In this document: positions 11,106-19,478 of the stretch, piece after piece
Layout of the letters: the number at the start of each line of letters is the position of its first letter
Position numbering within the stretch: position 1 is the first letter of the stretch
Assembly (NCBI RefSeq): GCF_900184815.1
Contig: NZ_FXXQ01000013.1
Span: forward strand, 1 to 64,000
Length of the DNA: 64,000 nucleotides
Direction: 5' to 3'
Source: Boseongicola aestuarii
GTDB taxonomy: Bacteria; Pseudomonadota; Alphaproteobacteria; Rhodobacterales; Rhodobacteraceae
Made by a program: the position numbers and the translations under genes
Notes under the pieces: generated by a model
Told to the model about the DNA's origin: nothing
Seen by the model: only the letters and a program-made list of their open reading frames with translations
Databases searched by the model: none

Positions 11106-12980
11106 TTGGACTCTGACGTGACCCCCACACAAACCCGAACAATTCTGTTGTATGGACTGAGCCTCGTGCTTCTGGCGATGCCGTTCTTTGCTTCGACCGG
11201 TTTTTTCATCATCGATGAAGTGGTTTATGTTCTGTCGGTGCAGGCGTTTCATGCAGGTCAGGATCTTTTCGTCGATAACGGTTATCTCGGCCATCCTTCC
11301 GAGGATGCGGCGATGCTGGGTTTGCTGGTGCCGACAGAGAACGGGTTGGCACCGCAGTATCCGGCAGGGCTTGCGGTACTGGGGTCGGTATTTTTCGAGG
11401 TTCTGGGCGCGCGGGGGCTTTTGCTGATCAATGCGCTGGCGGCGGTGGGAACATTGTTTGTTACTCACATGCTGGCGCTGCGGTTTTTTCAGAGCGTTGC
11501 GGTGGCCAATCTGGCGGTCGCGCTTTGGGCAGTTTTCAGTTTCATGCCCGAGTACGCGGTCGGCTTCTGGCCGCATATGGTCAGCATCTTTTCGGTGCTG
11601 TCAGCGTTCTATCTGTTCCTGCGTGCGATTGATGAGGAACGCCCGTTTTTGTGGGCAGCGGCGTCAGGGCTGGTGCTGGGGGCGGGGTTGTTGTTCCGCG
11701 TCGATGGGATCCTGCTGTTGAGCACGATTGCCTTGGTGACGGTGCTTTATGCACAGAAGCCTCTGGTGGTGTTTGCCGGAGGGTTGGTCGGATTGGCGCC
11801 GGTTTTTGCCGTCATGGCGTGGATCAATTCGCTCAAGTTCGGGACCCTCAATCCGATTTCCTATGGGCATACCGCCGGAAGCGCGGTCGATCCGGTGAAG
11901 TATATCTCATTTGCTGTGATTGCCGGTCTTGCGACGCTTGGGATCTGGGCGATACGGGTGCGCGGCACTGTTCCGGAGGCTGTAATGCGCGCCCCGAAAA
12001 GCGTGGCGTTTGTGATGGTACTTGCGGTTGCGGCATTGGTGATGCTGGTGCCGCAACTGGAGCGGGTGGCGCGGATCATAGTGCATGGTGTATATGTTTT
12101 GGTGATCGACGCGCGCTGGATCAACGATCCGCGCCCAGGTGCGTGGACTGGCGCGGACAACACGATGTTTCTTTGGGGTATGACCAAGAAAGCTTTGGGG
12201 CAAAGCCTGCCCTGGCTTGGTGTGTTAGTGGCGCTGTTCATTCTGCCAACTGCAAAGCGTCGCAAGAGCATTGTGATCGTTGTGCTTTTTGTGGTCTTGT
12301 GGTCTTTGCCTTTCATTCTGCGCGTCTGGCACGGTGGGCTTGGGTCGAACATGCGATACTTTCTGCCTACTGTGCCGCTTTTGTCGGCGCTTTGTGCTTG
12401 GATTATCCTTGAGATTTTTGAACGGCTGGAAACGCCTGCGCGACCGCTTTTGGTTGGAGCGGCGATCACGTTGGCGGGGACGCAGACCTGGACGCTGTTC
12501 AGAGAGTCAGGGACGGCTGGTGTGCAGCAGGTTCTATCTACTTATGTTCTATACGCGGTTGTGATCCTGACCGGGATCGGGGTCTTGTTTGTGCGACTGC
12601 GCTTTTTGGCCGGCGTTGCGGTCGGACTTGGGCTGGCGATGTCGCTCGCCAACAGCTTGTTGGATCAAAGAGCGGCGCAGGCCCGGCGCGGAGCTACCTA
12701 TGAAAGGGCTGAGGTCTTTGCGCAGATGGCAGGACCAATATTGGTTTACAGCGCGCCAGAGAGCGCGGTTCTTGCGAACAGAAAGACCGATTTGATTTCG
12801 TCAATCGTGCCGTTCGACCATGACTTTGCGGATCGCGATTTTGTGGCAAGCGCGCTTGCAGACGGTCGTCGCTCGTTTGTACCCGAGGTTGAGTATTTTC
12901 AGTTTTCTCCGTGGTTTGAGGCTTTGTCGCCTACACCGCAGGACGTGCCCGAGCGATTTCTTGAGATTGTGCAAAGGTGA
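11106..12980 (+). CDS. Multi-pass membrane glycosyltransferase-like protein (GT-C fold)
   Basis: This is an integral membrane protein of up to 624 residues with roughly twelve or more hydrophobic helices. An acidic pair in the first periplasmic loop (FFIIDEVVYVLS) is placed as in PMT/ArnT-type GT-C enzymes that use lipid-linked sugars. The C-terminal 90 residues are soluble. The start is uncertain: TTG at 11106, or GTG at 11118 four codons later; neither has a clear ribosome binding site. The preceding GT2 gene could supply its lipid-linked substrate. The next gene overlaps its stop (GTGA). Confidence 0.7.
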   Translation: MDSDVTPTQTRTILLYGLSLVLLAMPFFASTGFFIIDEVVYVLSVQAFHAGQDLFVDNGYLGHPSEDAAMLGLLVPTENGLAPQYPAGLAVLGSVFFEVLGARGLLLINALAAVGTLFVTHMLALRFFQSVAVANLAVALWAVFSFMPEYAVGFWPHMVSIFSVLSAFYLFLRAIDEERPFLWAAASGLVLGAGLLFRVDGILLLSTIALVTVLYAQKPLVVFAGGLVGLAPVFAVMAWINSLKFGTLNPISYGHTAGSAVDPVKYISFAVIAGLATLGIWAIRVRGTVPEAVMRAPKSVAFVMVLAVAALVMLVPQLERVARIIVHGVYVLVIDARWINDPRPGAWTGADNTMFLWGMTKKALGQSLPWLGVLVALFILPTAKRRKSIVIVVLFVVLWSLPFILRVWHGGLGSNMRYFLPTVPLLSALCAWIILEIFERLETPARPLLVGAAITLAGTQTWTLFRESGTAGVQQVLSTYVLYAVVILTGIGVLFVRLRFLAGVAVGLGLAMSLANSLLDQRAAQARRGATYERAEVFAQMAGPILVYSAPESAVLANRKTDLISSIVPFDHDFADRDFVASALADGRRSFVPEVEYFQFSPWFEALSPTPQDVPERFLEIVQR

Positions 12981-14119
12981 GCGGCGCGGCTTCATCTGAT
13001 GGCACGCCGTTGCGGGTCATGGTCTGGGGGACCTACGATCTTGGCAAGCCGCGGACGCGATTGATGGTGCAGGCGCTTCGTCACAGCGGGGCCGAGATTA
13101 ACGAGATCCATGCCCCTGTTTGGGAAGGGGCCGAGGACAAGTCGGTGATGCACAGATCCGATGCTTTGAGGCGGGGATTGAGATGGGCTTTGGCTTATCC
13201 TTGGCTGGTTTGGCGGTTTGCACGTGCGCCAAGGCCGGATGTGGTTGTGGTCGGGTATCTGGGGCATCTGGATGTCTTGATCTTATGGTTTTTTGCAAGA
13301 CTGCGCCGCGTGCCAGTGGTCTGGGACGCGTTCCTGTCGCTCTACGACACGGTTGTGATGGATCGGCGGATGGTTTCCTCGAGCCATCCCTTGGCCTTCG
13401 CGCTGAAAGCCTGGGAATGGCTGGCTTGCAGGGCTGCGACAAAGGTTGTGGTAGATACCGAGGCACAGGGCGCGTTCTTTCGCGACTTTTATGCATTAGG
13501 GCAAAACAAGGTGGCGTCGGTGTTCGTAGGGGCTGAGGCGTCGGTCTTTCCCCCGGCAACGACGCGCAATGAGAACGATCGTCGGCGCGTTGTGTTCTAT
13601 GGTCAATTCATTCCGCTGCATGGGATCGCGACGATTGTCGAGGCAGCGCGTCTTTCGGGGTCACGTCCGCTGGACTGGCTGATCATCGGCATGGGCCAGC
13701 AGGCCGATGTTATCCGCGAGATGCTGGAGGCGGATGCGCCTGCATCGCTGAGCTGGACGCCTTGGGTGCCCTATGGCGAACTGGTGAAACATATCGCTTC
13801 TGCAGATGTCTGTCTTGGTGTCTTCGGCGCTAGCGAAAAGGCTGGGCGTGTGATCCCGAACAAGGTATTTCAGGTGGTGTCGGCAGGCCGGCCATTGGTG
13901 ACACGCGACGGGCCAGGGATGCGCGAACTGGTGGGCGAGGGCGCAGAAGGTATCAGGCTGGTTCCGCCGGCTGATCCTGCTGCCCTTCTGGCCGCGGTTG
14001 AAGATTTGATCGCAGAAGGTTCGGGGGCGAGGGATTTGCACGGCGATCTCAGATCGCGCTTTTCGATAGAGGCTTTGGCGGAACGGTGGAAAGATATATT
14101 GATGGAGGTTGTTCTCTAG
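12977..14119 (+). CDS. Family 4 (GT-B) glycosyltransferase
   Basis: This is a cytoplasmic glycosyltransferase of 380 residues with a two-domain GT-B layout. The C-terminal half contains RRVVFYGQFIPLHGIATIVE and a SADVCLGVFGASEKAGRVIP segment, the usual region of nucleotide-sugar contact in GT4/GT1 enzymes. The GTG start overlaps the previous stop (GTGA), so the three genes from 10130 form one operon. Donor and acceptor are unknown. Confidence 0.83.
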   Translation: MSGAASSDGTPLRVMVWGTYDLGKPRTRLMVQALRHSGAEINEIHAPVWEGAEDKSVMHRSDALRRGLRWALAYPWLVWRFARAPRPDVVVVGYLGHLDVLILWFFARLRRVPVVWDAFLSLYDTVVMDRRMVSSSHPLAFALKAWEWLACRAATKVVVDTEAQGAFFRDFYALGQNKVASVFVGAEASVFPPATTRNENDRRRVVFYGQFIPLHGIATIVEAARLSGSRPLDWLIIGMGQQADVIREMLEADAPASLSWTPWVPYGELVKHIASADVCLGVFGASEKAGRVIPNKVFQVVSAGRPLVTRDGPGMRELVGEGAEGIRLVPPADPAALLAAVEDLIAEGSGARDLHGDLRSRFSIEALAERWKDILMEVVL

Positions 14120-14128
14120 AAAGTCAGA

Positions 14129-14323
14129 CTAGAAATGAATAACCAACGCACAGATTTCGCGAAGTTTTCTTACTTCGTCCTCGGTTAAGTGATTGCTGAG
14201 ATGAACTACAAAGTGAAGTCACTGCCTCTGCAATTGAGCAAGCTTTCTTCGAGCTCTATTCACACCTTCACTCGCTTTGCATGCGACGCCGTCCGCTCAC
14301 GGATGTATTATTAGCTCCGTCAT
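14129..14323 (-). pseudogene. Small ORF interrupted by two in-frame TGA codons
   Basis: From an ATG at 14321-14323 the frame runs 64 codons to TAG, with TGA at codon 9 (14297-14299) and codon 35 (14219-14221). Between and after the stops the reading is strikingly protein-like: NRARRKLAQLQRQ before the second TGA and HLSNHLTEDEVRKLREICAL after it, an amphipathic helical tail. The simplest reading is a nonsense-inactivated remnant. A chance frame cannot be excluded. Confidence 0.27.
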
Positions 14324-14339
14324 CACTTACGAGCAATTG

Positions 14340-14597
14340 TCAATCTTTGAATTTTGCGATTCTAAGGAGCGTAGTGGCTCGAAGAGAAAAGCCGCTCCAT
14401 TCATTGCTGCAGGAAATACACCGATCGTAGGCACTATGCTTAATTCCTAAGTCCTTTGCGGCTCTTGGTCGATTAAGAACGGACAACACAATCAAACGTT
14501 TTCCTTGGAGGTCCAAGTCCGCTTGCTCAACTGTCAAACCCTTTGACTGCGAAGAAGGACTTTTCAGGTTTGTTCTCCCAGATTTCCATTTCGTCAA
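14340..14597 (-). CDS. Hypothetical protein, doubtful
   Basis: An 85-codon open frame lies in the AT-richer stretch downstream of the minus-strand glycosyltransferase gene. The product is basic, with the segment VLNRPRAAKDLGIKHSAYDR and no signal peptide, membrane helix or known motif. No ribosome binding site stands out. It may be a remnant or a chance frame. Confidence 0.2.
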   Translation of the reverse strand: MTKWKSGRTNLKSPSSQSKGLTVEQADLDLQGKRLIVLSVLNRPRAAKDLGIKHSAYDRCISCSNEWSGFSLRATTLLRIAKFKD

Positions 14598-14672
14598 CTT
14601 TGGAGGGACGGCGGTGCTTTGGGACAGAGCAACGCGCGAGGCATTAGGAAAGTAAACCTGACTCGGGTCGTG

Positions 14673-15641
14673 TCAAACGAGGCAAAACAAAACAAACCGT
14701 CTGGCCCAAGCACTCGGATAGACGGCGCGTCGCATCATAAAACTCTTTCGTTTGAGAAAACTCTGCTCGGCTAGTTGCGAGAACTCGAGTACGATTTCGC
14801 GGTCTTTGTCTGAAAGCGCATCACTAAAAGTATGGTGAAAGGCACCAGCTTGCCGCTGCAATTTGCCTAGTACAACAATTGTCTTGCCAATCGTCCCCCT
14901 TGGATCAGCTAAAAAGCGTTTGAACATAGACCATGGGTCCCAAGAAACCGCTCCAATCGCATTGGCATCATGTTGGCGGTATTTGATGAGAGGCTCGCGT
15001 ACGGCCCGCACGGCGCCGAAATGCCCGGCTATCAATGCCAGCCACCAATCGTGAACATGCACATCATTTGGAACTGGCGTTGAGCGCTTTCTCAAATCTG
15101 CGTTTCCAAGCATGGCACAGCCTGTAACGACATTTTGCAGCAACAAGCTTGCCCGAGCGCGATCAAATGATGGCACCGGTTCTAAGTTAATGAACGTAAT
15201 ATGCGACTCTTCCCAAAATCGCTTACCAGTCGCGTTTAAATTCGCATCAACAATCTCAAGATCGCAGTGCACTAGGAGCGGTTTGTTCTCTCCTATTTTG
15301 GCTTCCATGTCTTGGATTTCGCTCAAAAGCCGCTCGATCTTGTTCTCAATCCAATAGTCGTCTTGATCGCAGCACGCAAAATAGGGCGCGTCAGAGCGTT
15401 CGATCAAACGCCCAAAACTTGCGGCAGGCCCCAAGCGGGATTCACCATCTTCTAGAACGACCAATTCGCGACCGACATCACTTGCCCATTGTCGTATCAA
15501 TTCGACACTGCCATCCTCAGAGCCGTCATCGCGCATGAGCAAACGCCAATCCCTGTGGGTTTGAGCTTGTAATGAGGCAAGTTGCTCGGGCAAGTATTTG
15601 GCACCATTGTACGTTGCCAGAAGAATGTCGACTCGAGGCAT
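14673..15641 (-). CDS. Family 2 glycosyltransferase, rhamnosyltransferase-like
   Basis: This is a soluble GT-A glycosyltransferase of 322 residues. It begins RVDILLATYNGAKYLPEQLASL and has DDGSEDGS and the ACCDQDDYW motif near residue 90, which carries the metal-binding acidic residues. This pattern is typical of GT2 enzymes that extend O-antigen or capsule chains, often annotated as rhamnosyltransferases. It stands alone on the minus strand in an AT-richer block with gene-poor flanks, so it was probably acquired separately. The sugar specificity is unknown. Confidence 0.85.
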   Translation of the reverse strand: MPRVDILLATYNGAKYLPEQLASLQAQTHRDWRLLMRDDGSEDGSVELIRQWASDVGRELVVLEDGESRLGPAASFGRLIERSDAPYFACCDQDDYWIENKIERLLSEIQDMEAKIGENKPLLVHCDLEIVDANLNATGKRFWEESHITFINLEPVPSFDRARASLLLQNVVTGCAMLGNADLRKRSTPVPNDVHVHDWWLALIAGHFGAVRAVREPLIKYRQHDANAIGAVSWDPWSMFKRFLADPRGTIGKTIVVLGKLQRQAGAFHHTFSDALSDKDREIVLEFSQLAEQSFLKRKSFMMRRAVYPSAWARRFVLFCLV

Positions 15642-16173
15642 CAGTTTGCACGCTTTGTCAGAAGAGGATCGACCTTACGGGATGGAGCGGTCTTATCGTT
15701 CATACGGCTGACATCTCCGCAAAATTCTAATATTAAAACCATTGTGTCGAAACTATTTGCCATATCATCAAGCGGTTTTTGGCCATGGAGCATAACCTCT
15801 TGGGTACCAAAGACGTCCGCGCAACGCCCTTTGCTTAGGTTTTTTAGTTGGTCCTGTGTTCACGTCTTCAAACCTGTTAGGACTTTGTTCGACTTGTTAA
15901 GGTATATCAACTCTTTGTTCAAAAAACATCTTACTGGCTGTTGAGCTAAGACACGCCGCGGGCTCGACAAACGGACTTGATGAAGTGGGTGATGTATCCG
16001 AGCCGAGTTGGTTTGAAAAAGAGCGCGTAGCTCGCTCTCGTCTTGCCCAAAAGCACCAGGTTGGATGGCGGTTGAAATTCGGATAGTTCCCGTCCAATAA
16101 CCAAAGCGGCTTTGCTTGCTCTGCCGTTTCGCTCCATTTTTACCGCTGACCACATACGACAAGGAATAGTTGT
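15642..16173. other. Gene-poor stretch upstream of two divergent glycan genes
   Basis: Several overlapping open frames on both strands (up to 125 codons) show no recognisable motif, so I annotate no gene here. The region must hold the promoters of the minus-strand glycosyltransferase gene and the plus-strand methyltransferase gene. An AAGGA ribosome binding site at 16161-16165 belongs to the latter. Confidence 0.5.
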
Positions 16174-17916
16174 TTGGACCGTTTTGAAAAAGACTTTCGC
16201 TACGACAATGAACGCAATGTTTGGTCTTTAAAAGCAAGGACAGATGTTTTCACCTATTCGGATGGCGACAATAACGAAAATTATTTGCTTTCGGTCATGC
16301 GCAACGCTGCCAGTTGCGAAGTCATGTCAAATGATTTGACGCGCGCAATGAAAGACTGGCCGTCAACTTACCACTTGCATCATCAGCGATGTAACCTTTT
16401 CCGGCCAATTGATAGTCTGACTATTGGCCCAATACTAGAGATTGGGGCGGGGTGTGGAGCTTTGACAAGGTTCTTGGGCGAAAAGGGCGAAACAGTCGTT
16501 GCCTTGGAAGGCAGCCCAAGGCGTGCATCGATCATCGGTGAACGTTGCCGGGACTTGCCGCGGGTATCAGTCCTTAACGCCAATTTTCAAGACTTCCACA
16601 CAGACGCAAAGTTCAAAACCATCACGCTTATTGGCGTTCTCGAGTATGCCCGCCTCTATTTTCAAGATGGAAGTGCCGAGGACCCAATCGATCAGTTGCT
16701 ACGCCGGGTTTCTAGCATGATGGCCCCCGATGGGGTGCTTATTGTTGCCATCGAAAATCAGTTAGGATTGAAGTATTTCGCAGGATTCCCAGAAGACCAT
16801 TTGGGTACTCCGATGAGTGGGATTGAGGAACACTACGATGACAATAGTGTTGTCACGTTCGGCCGTAAAGAACTTGGCAGGAGGCTGGCGGACGCAGGCC
16901 TGTCTGAACAACGGTTCGCCTACCCATTTCCTGACTACAAGTTCCCAGAAGCAATATTGTCTGAGCAAGCTTTAACTGGCCCTCATGCAGAGAAATACGC
17001 GGATCTCGTCGCTGGTTGTGTTGTAAATGATCGCCAGCGCCCCAGCCGCCCAAGCTTCCGGATCTCTAAGGCTATCCGACCCGTTGTCCGAAATGGATTA
17101 GGGCCCGACATGGCTAACTCGTTTTTAGTAATGTGTTCGAAGACGGAAGGGGCTCTCAAGGGCACGCTTGAAAGCGGCGCGATTTATTTTGGGAACGGAG
17201 ACCGCAAGAAGCCCTATTTGAAAGTCGTCGAATTTAACGAGCAAAAGAACGGGCTATACGTCACCCGCCGTGCGTTGACTGACATACCGCCGCCGTCGAA
17301 TGCCAGCGTCACCCAGGTCCTAGAGGACGAGCTTTTCGTCGAGGGGACAAATTGGGGCAGTAAACTGCAGGATGTAATGCTAAAAAGAAACTGGAGCCTT
17401 GAAGATGTCGAGGTGTGGGCACGCGTTTGGTTTGAAGCTTTCAAGGCAAAAGCAGATATCCCTTCAAGTACAAGACTTAGGGCTGACACTGAGATTGATG
17501 GCGTACTGATGGACGCAATTCCAAAAAATCTAATCGTTGATGATTCGGGTGTGGGTCACTTCTTCGATCTCGAGTGGAAAGCTGAGTCCAAATTAGAACT
17601 TGGATACGTTTTGGTTCGCGGTCTCGCAGATTCACTTGCAAGTGTTGAATCTGCAAGAAAATCAAAGCATTCGTCAGATTTGACTAGCCTGATAGGTGAT
17701 CTTTGTGCGGGTCTGGGTGTTCCGCTGAAGCGTGCCGAAATATACGTCCAACTAGAAAAAGAAGACAAATTTCAAAGGGAGGTTTCATACAAACCGGGGG
17801 TTGGGAGCAAGCTCCGGTTGTTGCGCAGTCATATTTCGCATCCAAACGTAAATAGATTGGACAAGGTATTGAGGAATTTGAAACGTTCCATTTATTTTTT
17901 TCGTCACCCTTTCTAG
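16174..17916 (+). CDS. SAM-dependent methyltransferase with long C-terminal extension
   Basis: The protein has 580 residues, starting from TTG at 16174, nine bases after AAGGA. A class I methyltransferase domain spans about residues 60-250, with the SAM-binding motif ILEIGAGCGALTRFLGE near residue 88 and an acidic end of strand 2 (VVALEGSPRR). The remaining 330 residues are a separate soluble domain I do not recognise, including HFFDLEWKAESKLELGYVLV near residue 460. Two-domain proteins like this occur in capsule and O-antigen loci, which suits its neighbours. The substrate is unknown. Codon use is AT-richer than that of the housekeeping genes. Confidence 0.75.
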   Translation: MDRFEKDFRYDNERNVWSLKARTDVFTYSDGDNNENYLLSVMRNAASCEVMSNDLTRAMKDWPSTYHLHHQRCNLFRPIDSLTIGPILEIGAGCGALTRFLGEKGETVVALEGSPRRASIIGERCRDLPRVSVLNANFQDFHTDAKFKTITLIGVLEYARLYFQDGSAEDPIDQLLRRVSSMMAPDGVLIVAIENQLGLKYFAGFPEDHLGTPMSGIEEHYDDNSVVTFGRKELGRRLADAGLSEQRFAYPFPDYKFPEAILSEQALTGPHAEKYADLVAGCVVNDRQRPSRPSFRISKAIRPVVRNGLGPDMANSFLVMCSKTEGALKGTLESGAIYFGNGDRKKPYLKVVEFNEQKNGLYVTRRALTDIPPPSNASVTQVLEDELFVEGTNWGSKLQDVMLKRNWSLEDVEVWARVWFEAFKAKADIPSSTRLRADTEIDGVLMDAIPKNLIVDDSGVGHFFDLEWKAESKLELGYVLVRGLADSLASVESARKSKHSSDLTSLIGDLCAGLGVPLKRAEIYVQLEKEDKFQREVSYKPGVGSKLRLLRSHISHPNVNRLDKVLRNLKRSIYFFRHPF

Positions 17917-18202
17917 GCTCATACAGTAAACGAAAGTAGATAAGCTTTTTGGCTCTATGGTGAGCATCAAGAGAACGCGTAAGTTCCCAGAGCTTGGGTA
18001 GCGTAGCAAGTTCAGGCTGGGCCTATGGCTTGGGAAGGAAACCCGGACTAATTGATCTTCACCGGTCTCCGGGTTGATCAACCTAGTGGTTGCACGACCG
18101 AACGCGCGTCCGGGTAAGTACTTTCATGCTTCTGAGTATTTTTAGTTTCGTGGCAAGAACCTACAAGCTTGACCTTGGTCGTTGAAGTACCGAAACAAGG
18201 TC
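17917..18202. other. Intergenic region, no gene seen
   Basis: This stretch of just under 300 bases separates the methyltransferase and flippase genes. It holds no convincing coding frame. An inverted pair ACCCGGA...TCCGGGT at about 18030-18075 could form a hairpin. Nothing else stood out. Confidence 0.4.
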
Positions 18203-19468
18203 ATGACCAGTAGAGCGACATTCCGAGAACGCTTCCCCGGAGCGAGTTCAATCATCGAAAACGGTGCGCTCTTGACAGGTGCCAGATGGGCGGAAACAGG
18301 TATTCGCGCTGTCTACGCTGTTCTTATTGGGCGACTCTTGGGACCTGAACTTTACGGAGCATGGAGTATCACTCTTGCATTGTACACCTTTGCCATTGGC
18401 TTCACACATTACGGTCTTGAAAGCATTATTCCTTTAAGACTGAGTAGACAGAAAGACGCCCAGTCGTTCATCGGTACGACGTTATTCGTGCGATTGGTTT
18501 TGCTCGCCACAGCTGCAGTGTTTCTGGCATTGCATGTCATGGTGTTTGTGGGGGATTGGTTCTCGCGTACTGCGTTGCTGATTGTATTGCCGGCGCTTAT
18601 CGGGCGTGGAGTTGTCCTTTGGGCACGGTCCGTGTTTGTGGGTCTCGAGGATAACCGCGTCGCGTTGCAAGTAACGATCAGCATGCGACTCCTTGAGCTT
18701 CTCTTCGGGCTATCGTGCATCTTGGTTGGGTATGGGCTGTTTGCCCTGCTGGCACTTCATGCTGCAACGTGGGTCATCGAGGCGTTTGCTATGCTATTCG
18801 CGTTGTCACGGCGCAGAGCGCTTGCTCTTAGTTTCACGGAGGACGAGTTTCGGGATATTGGAGCGCGCGGAGCAATTCTCGGGCTTGGTTCGATAGGAAT
18901 GGGCGCCCTGTTGTCTTTGCCGATCATTCTGACGCGATATGTGTCTGGGGACATTACCGCTGTGGGTCAGATGGCCATGTCGATGCAGGTGGCCAGTTTG
19001 GTCGTTATGGCTGTTCATAGCGGATTTGCTGCTTCGTTGCCGATTGTCAGTCGCGCCATCAGCGTGGGCGATCCGAGGGTTCGGTATTACTCAGCGCTGA
19101 CGGGTTTGGGCGTGGCAGTTCTTTTTGGATTTGCGGTCGTTGCTGCCCAGGCTTTTGGACCGCTGGTTTTTTCGCAATTGCTGGGCGAAGAGTTCGCATT
19201 GGCGGGCGAATGGCTGACACCTGCGCTTGTGAGCGCAGGTATTATGACACTGCCAACCGGCGTGGTGCAGCTTTTGATTGCAAAGCAAAGGGTGTGGTCC
19301 CCGGCGGTCGCTTCGTGGGTTGGTGCTTTGATTCTTGTACTGACCTTGCCCAGTCTTGTCAGGAGCCAAGGCCCGTCGGGTGCTCTATATGCGGCGGCAT
19401 TGGGATGGGCCTTTTACGGCGCGGTTCTGGTTGCGTGGTCAGTGGCGACGCGCGACAAGCAGGTTTAG
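18203..19468 (+). CDS. Polysaccharide flippase (Wzx/MATE-type)
   Basis: This is an inner-membrane lipid-linked oligosaccharide flippase of about 421 residues with 12-14 predicted helices. The N-terminus has the family pattern of a first helix after GARWAETGIRAVYAVLIGRL, followed by LGPELYGAWSITLALY. ATG at 18203 is preferred; TTG at 18182 would add seven residues, and neither has a strong ribosome binding site. It would export a glycan unit assembled by the surrounding transferases. It ends ten bases from the convergent membrane-protein gene. Confidence 0.85.
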   Translation: MTSRATFRERFPGASSIIENGALLTGARWAETGIRAVYAVLIGRLLGPELYGAWSITLALYTFAIGFTHYGLESIIPLRLSRQKDAQSFIGTTLFVRLVLLATAAVFLALHVMVFVGDWFSRTALLIVLPALIGRGVVLWARSVFVGLEDNRVALQVTISMRLLELLFGLSCILVGYGLFALLALHAATWVIEAFAMLFALSRRRALALSFTEDEFRDIGARGAILGLGSIGMGALLSLPIILTRYVSGDITAVGQMAMSMQVASLVVMAVHSGFAASLPIVSRAISVGDPRVRYYSALTGLGVAVLFGFAVVAAQAFGPLVFSQLLGEEFALAGEWLTPALVSAGIMTLPTGVVQLLIAKQRVWSPAVASWVGALILVLTLPSLVRSQGPSGALYAAALGWAFYGAVLVAWSVATRDKQV

Positions 19469-19478
19469 GCGCGCGGGT

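Larger units (their letters stand above)
14120..14672. other. Gene-poor, AT-richer stretch
   Basis: No intact recognised gene is present. On the minus strand there is an interrupted protein-like frame at 14129-14323 (listed separately) and an 85-codon open frame at 14340-14597 without a family match. Base composition is visibly AT-richer than the flanking glycosyltransferase operon. The segment marks the left border of a probable horizontally acquired block. Confidence 0.5.

Noticed and set aside
14129-14323. Selenocysteine gene reading of the TGA-interrupted frame
   Set aside because: No SECIS-like hairpin was seen after the TGA codons, no selenoprotein family matches, and two TGA codons in such a short frame fit decay better.
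15860-16237. 125-codon minus-strand open frame
   Set aside because: No motif was recognised, it overlaps the methyltransferase start, and competing frames on the same stretch look equally random.
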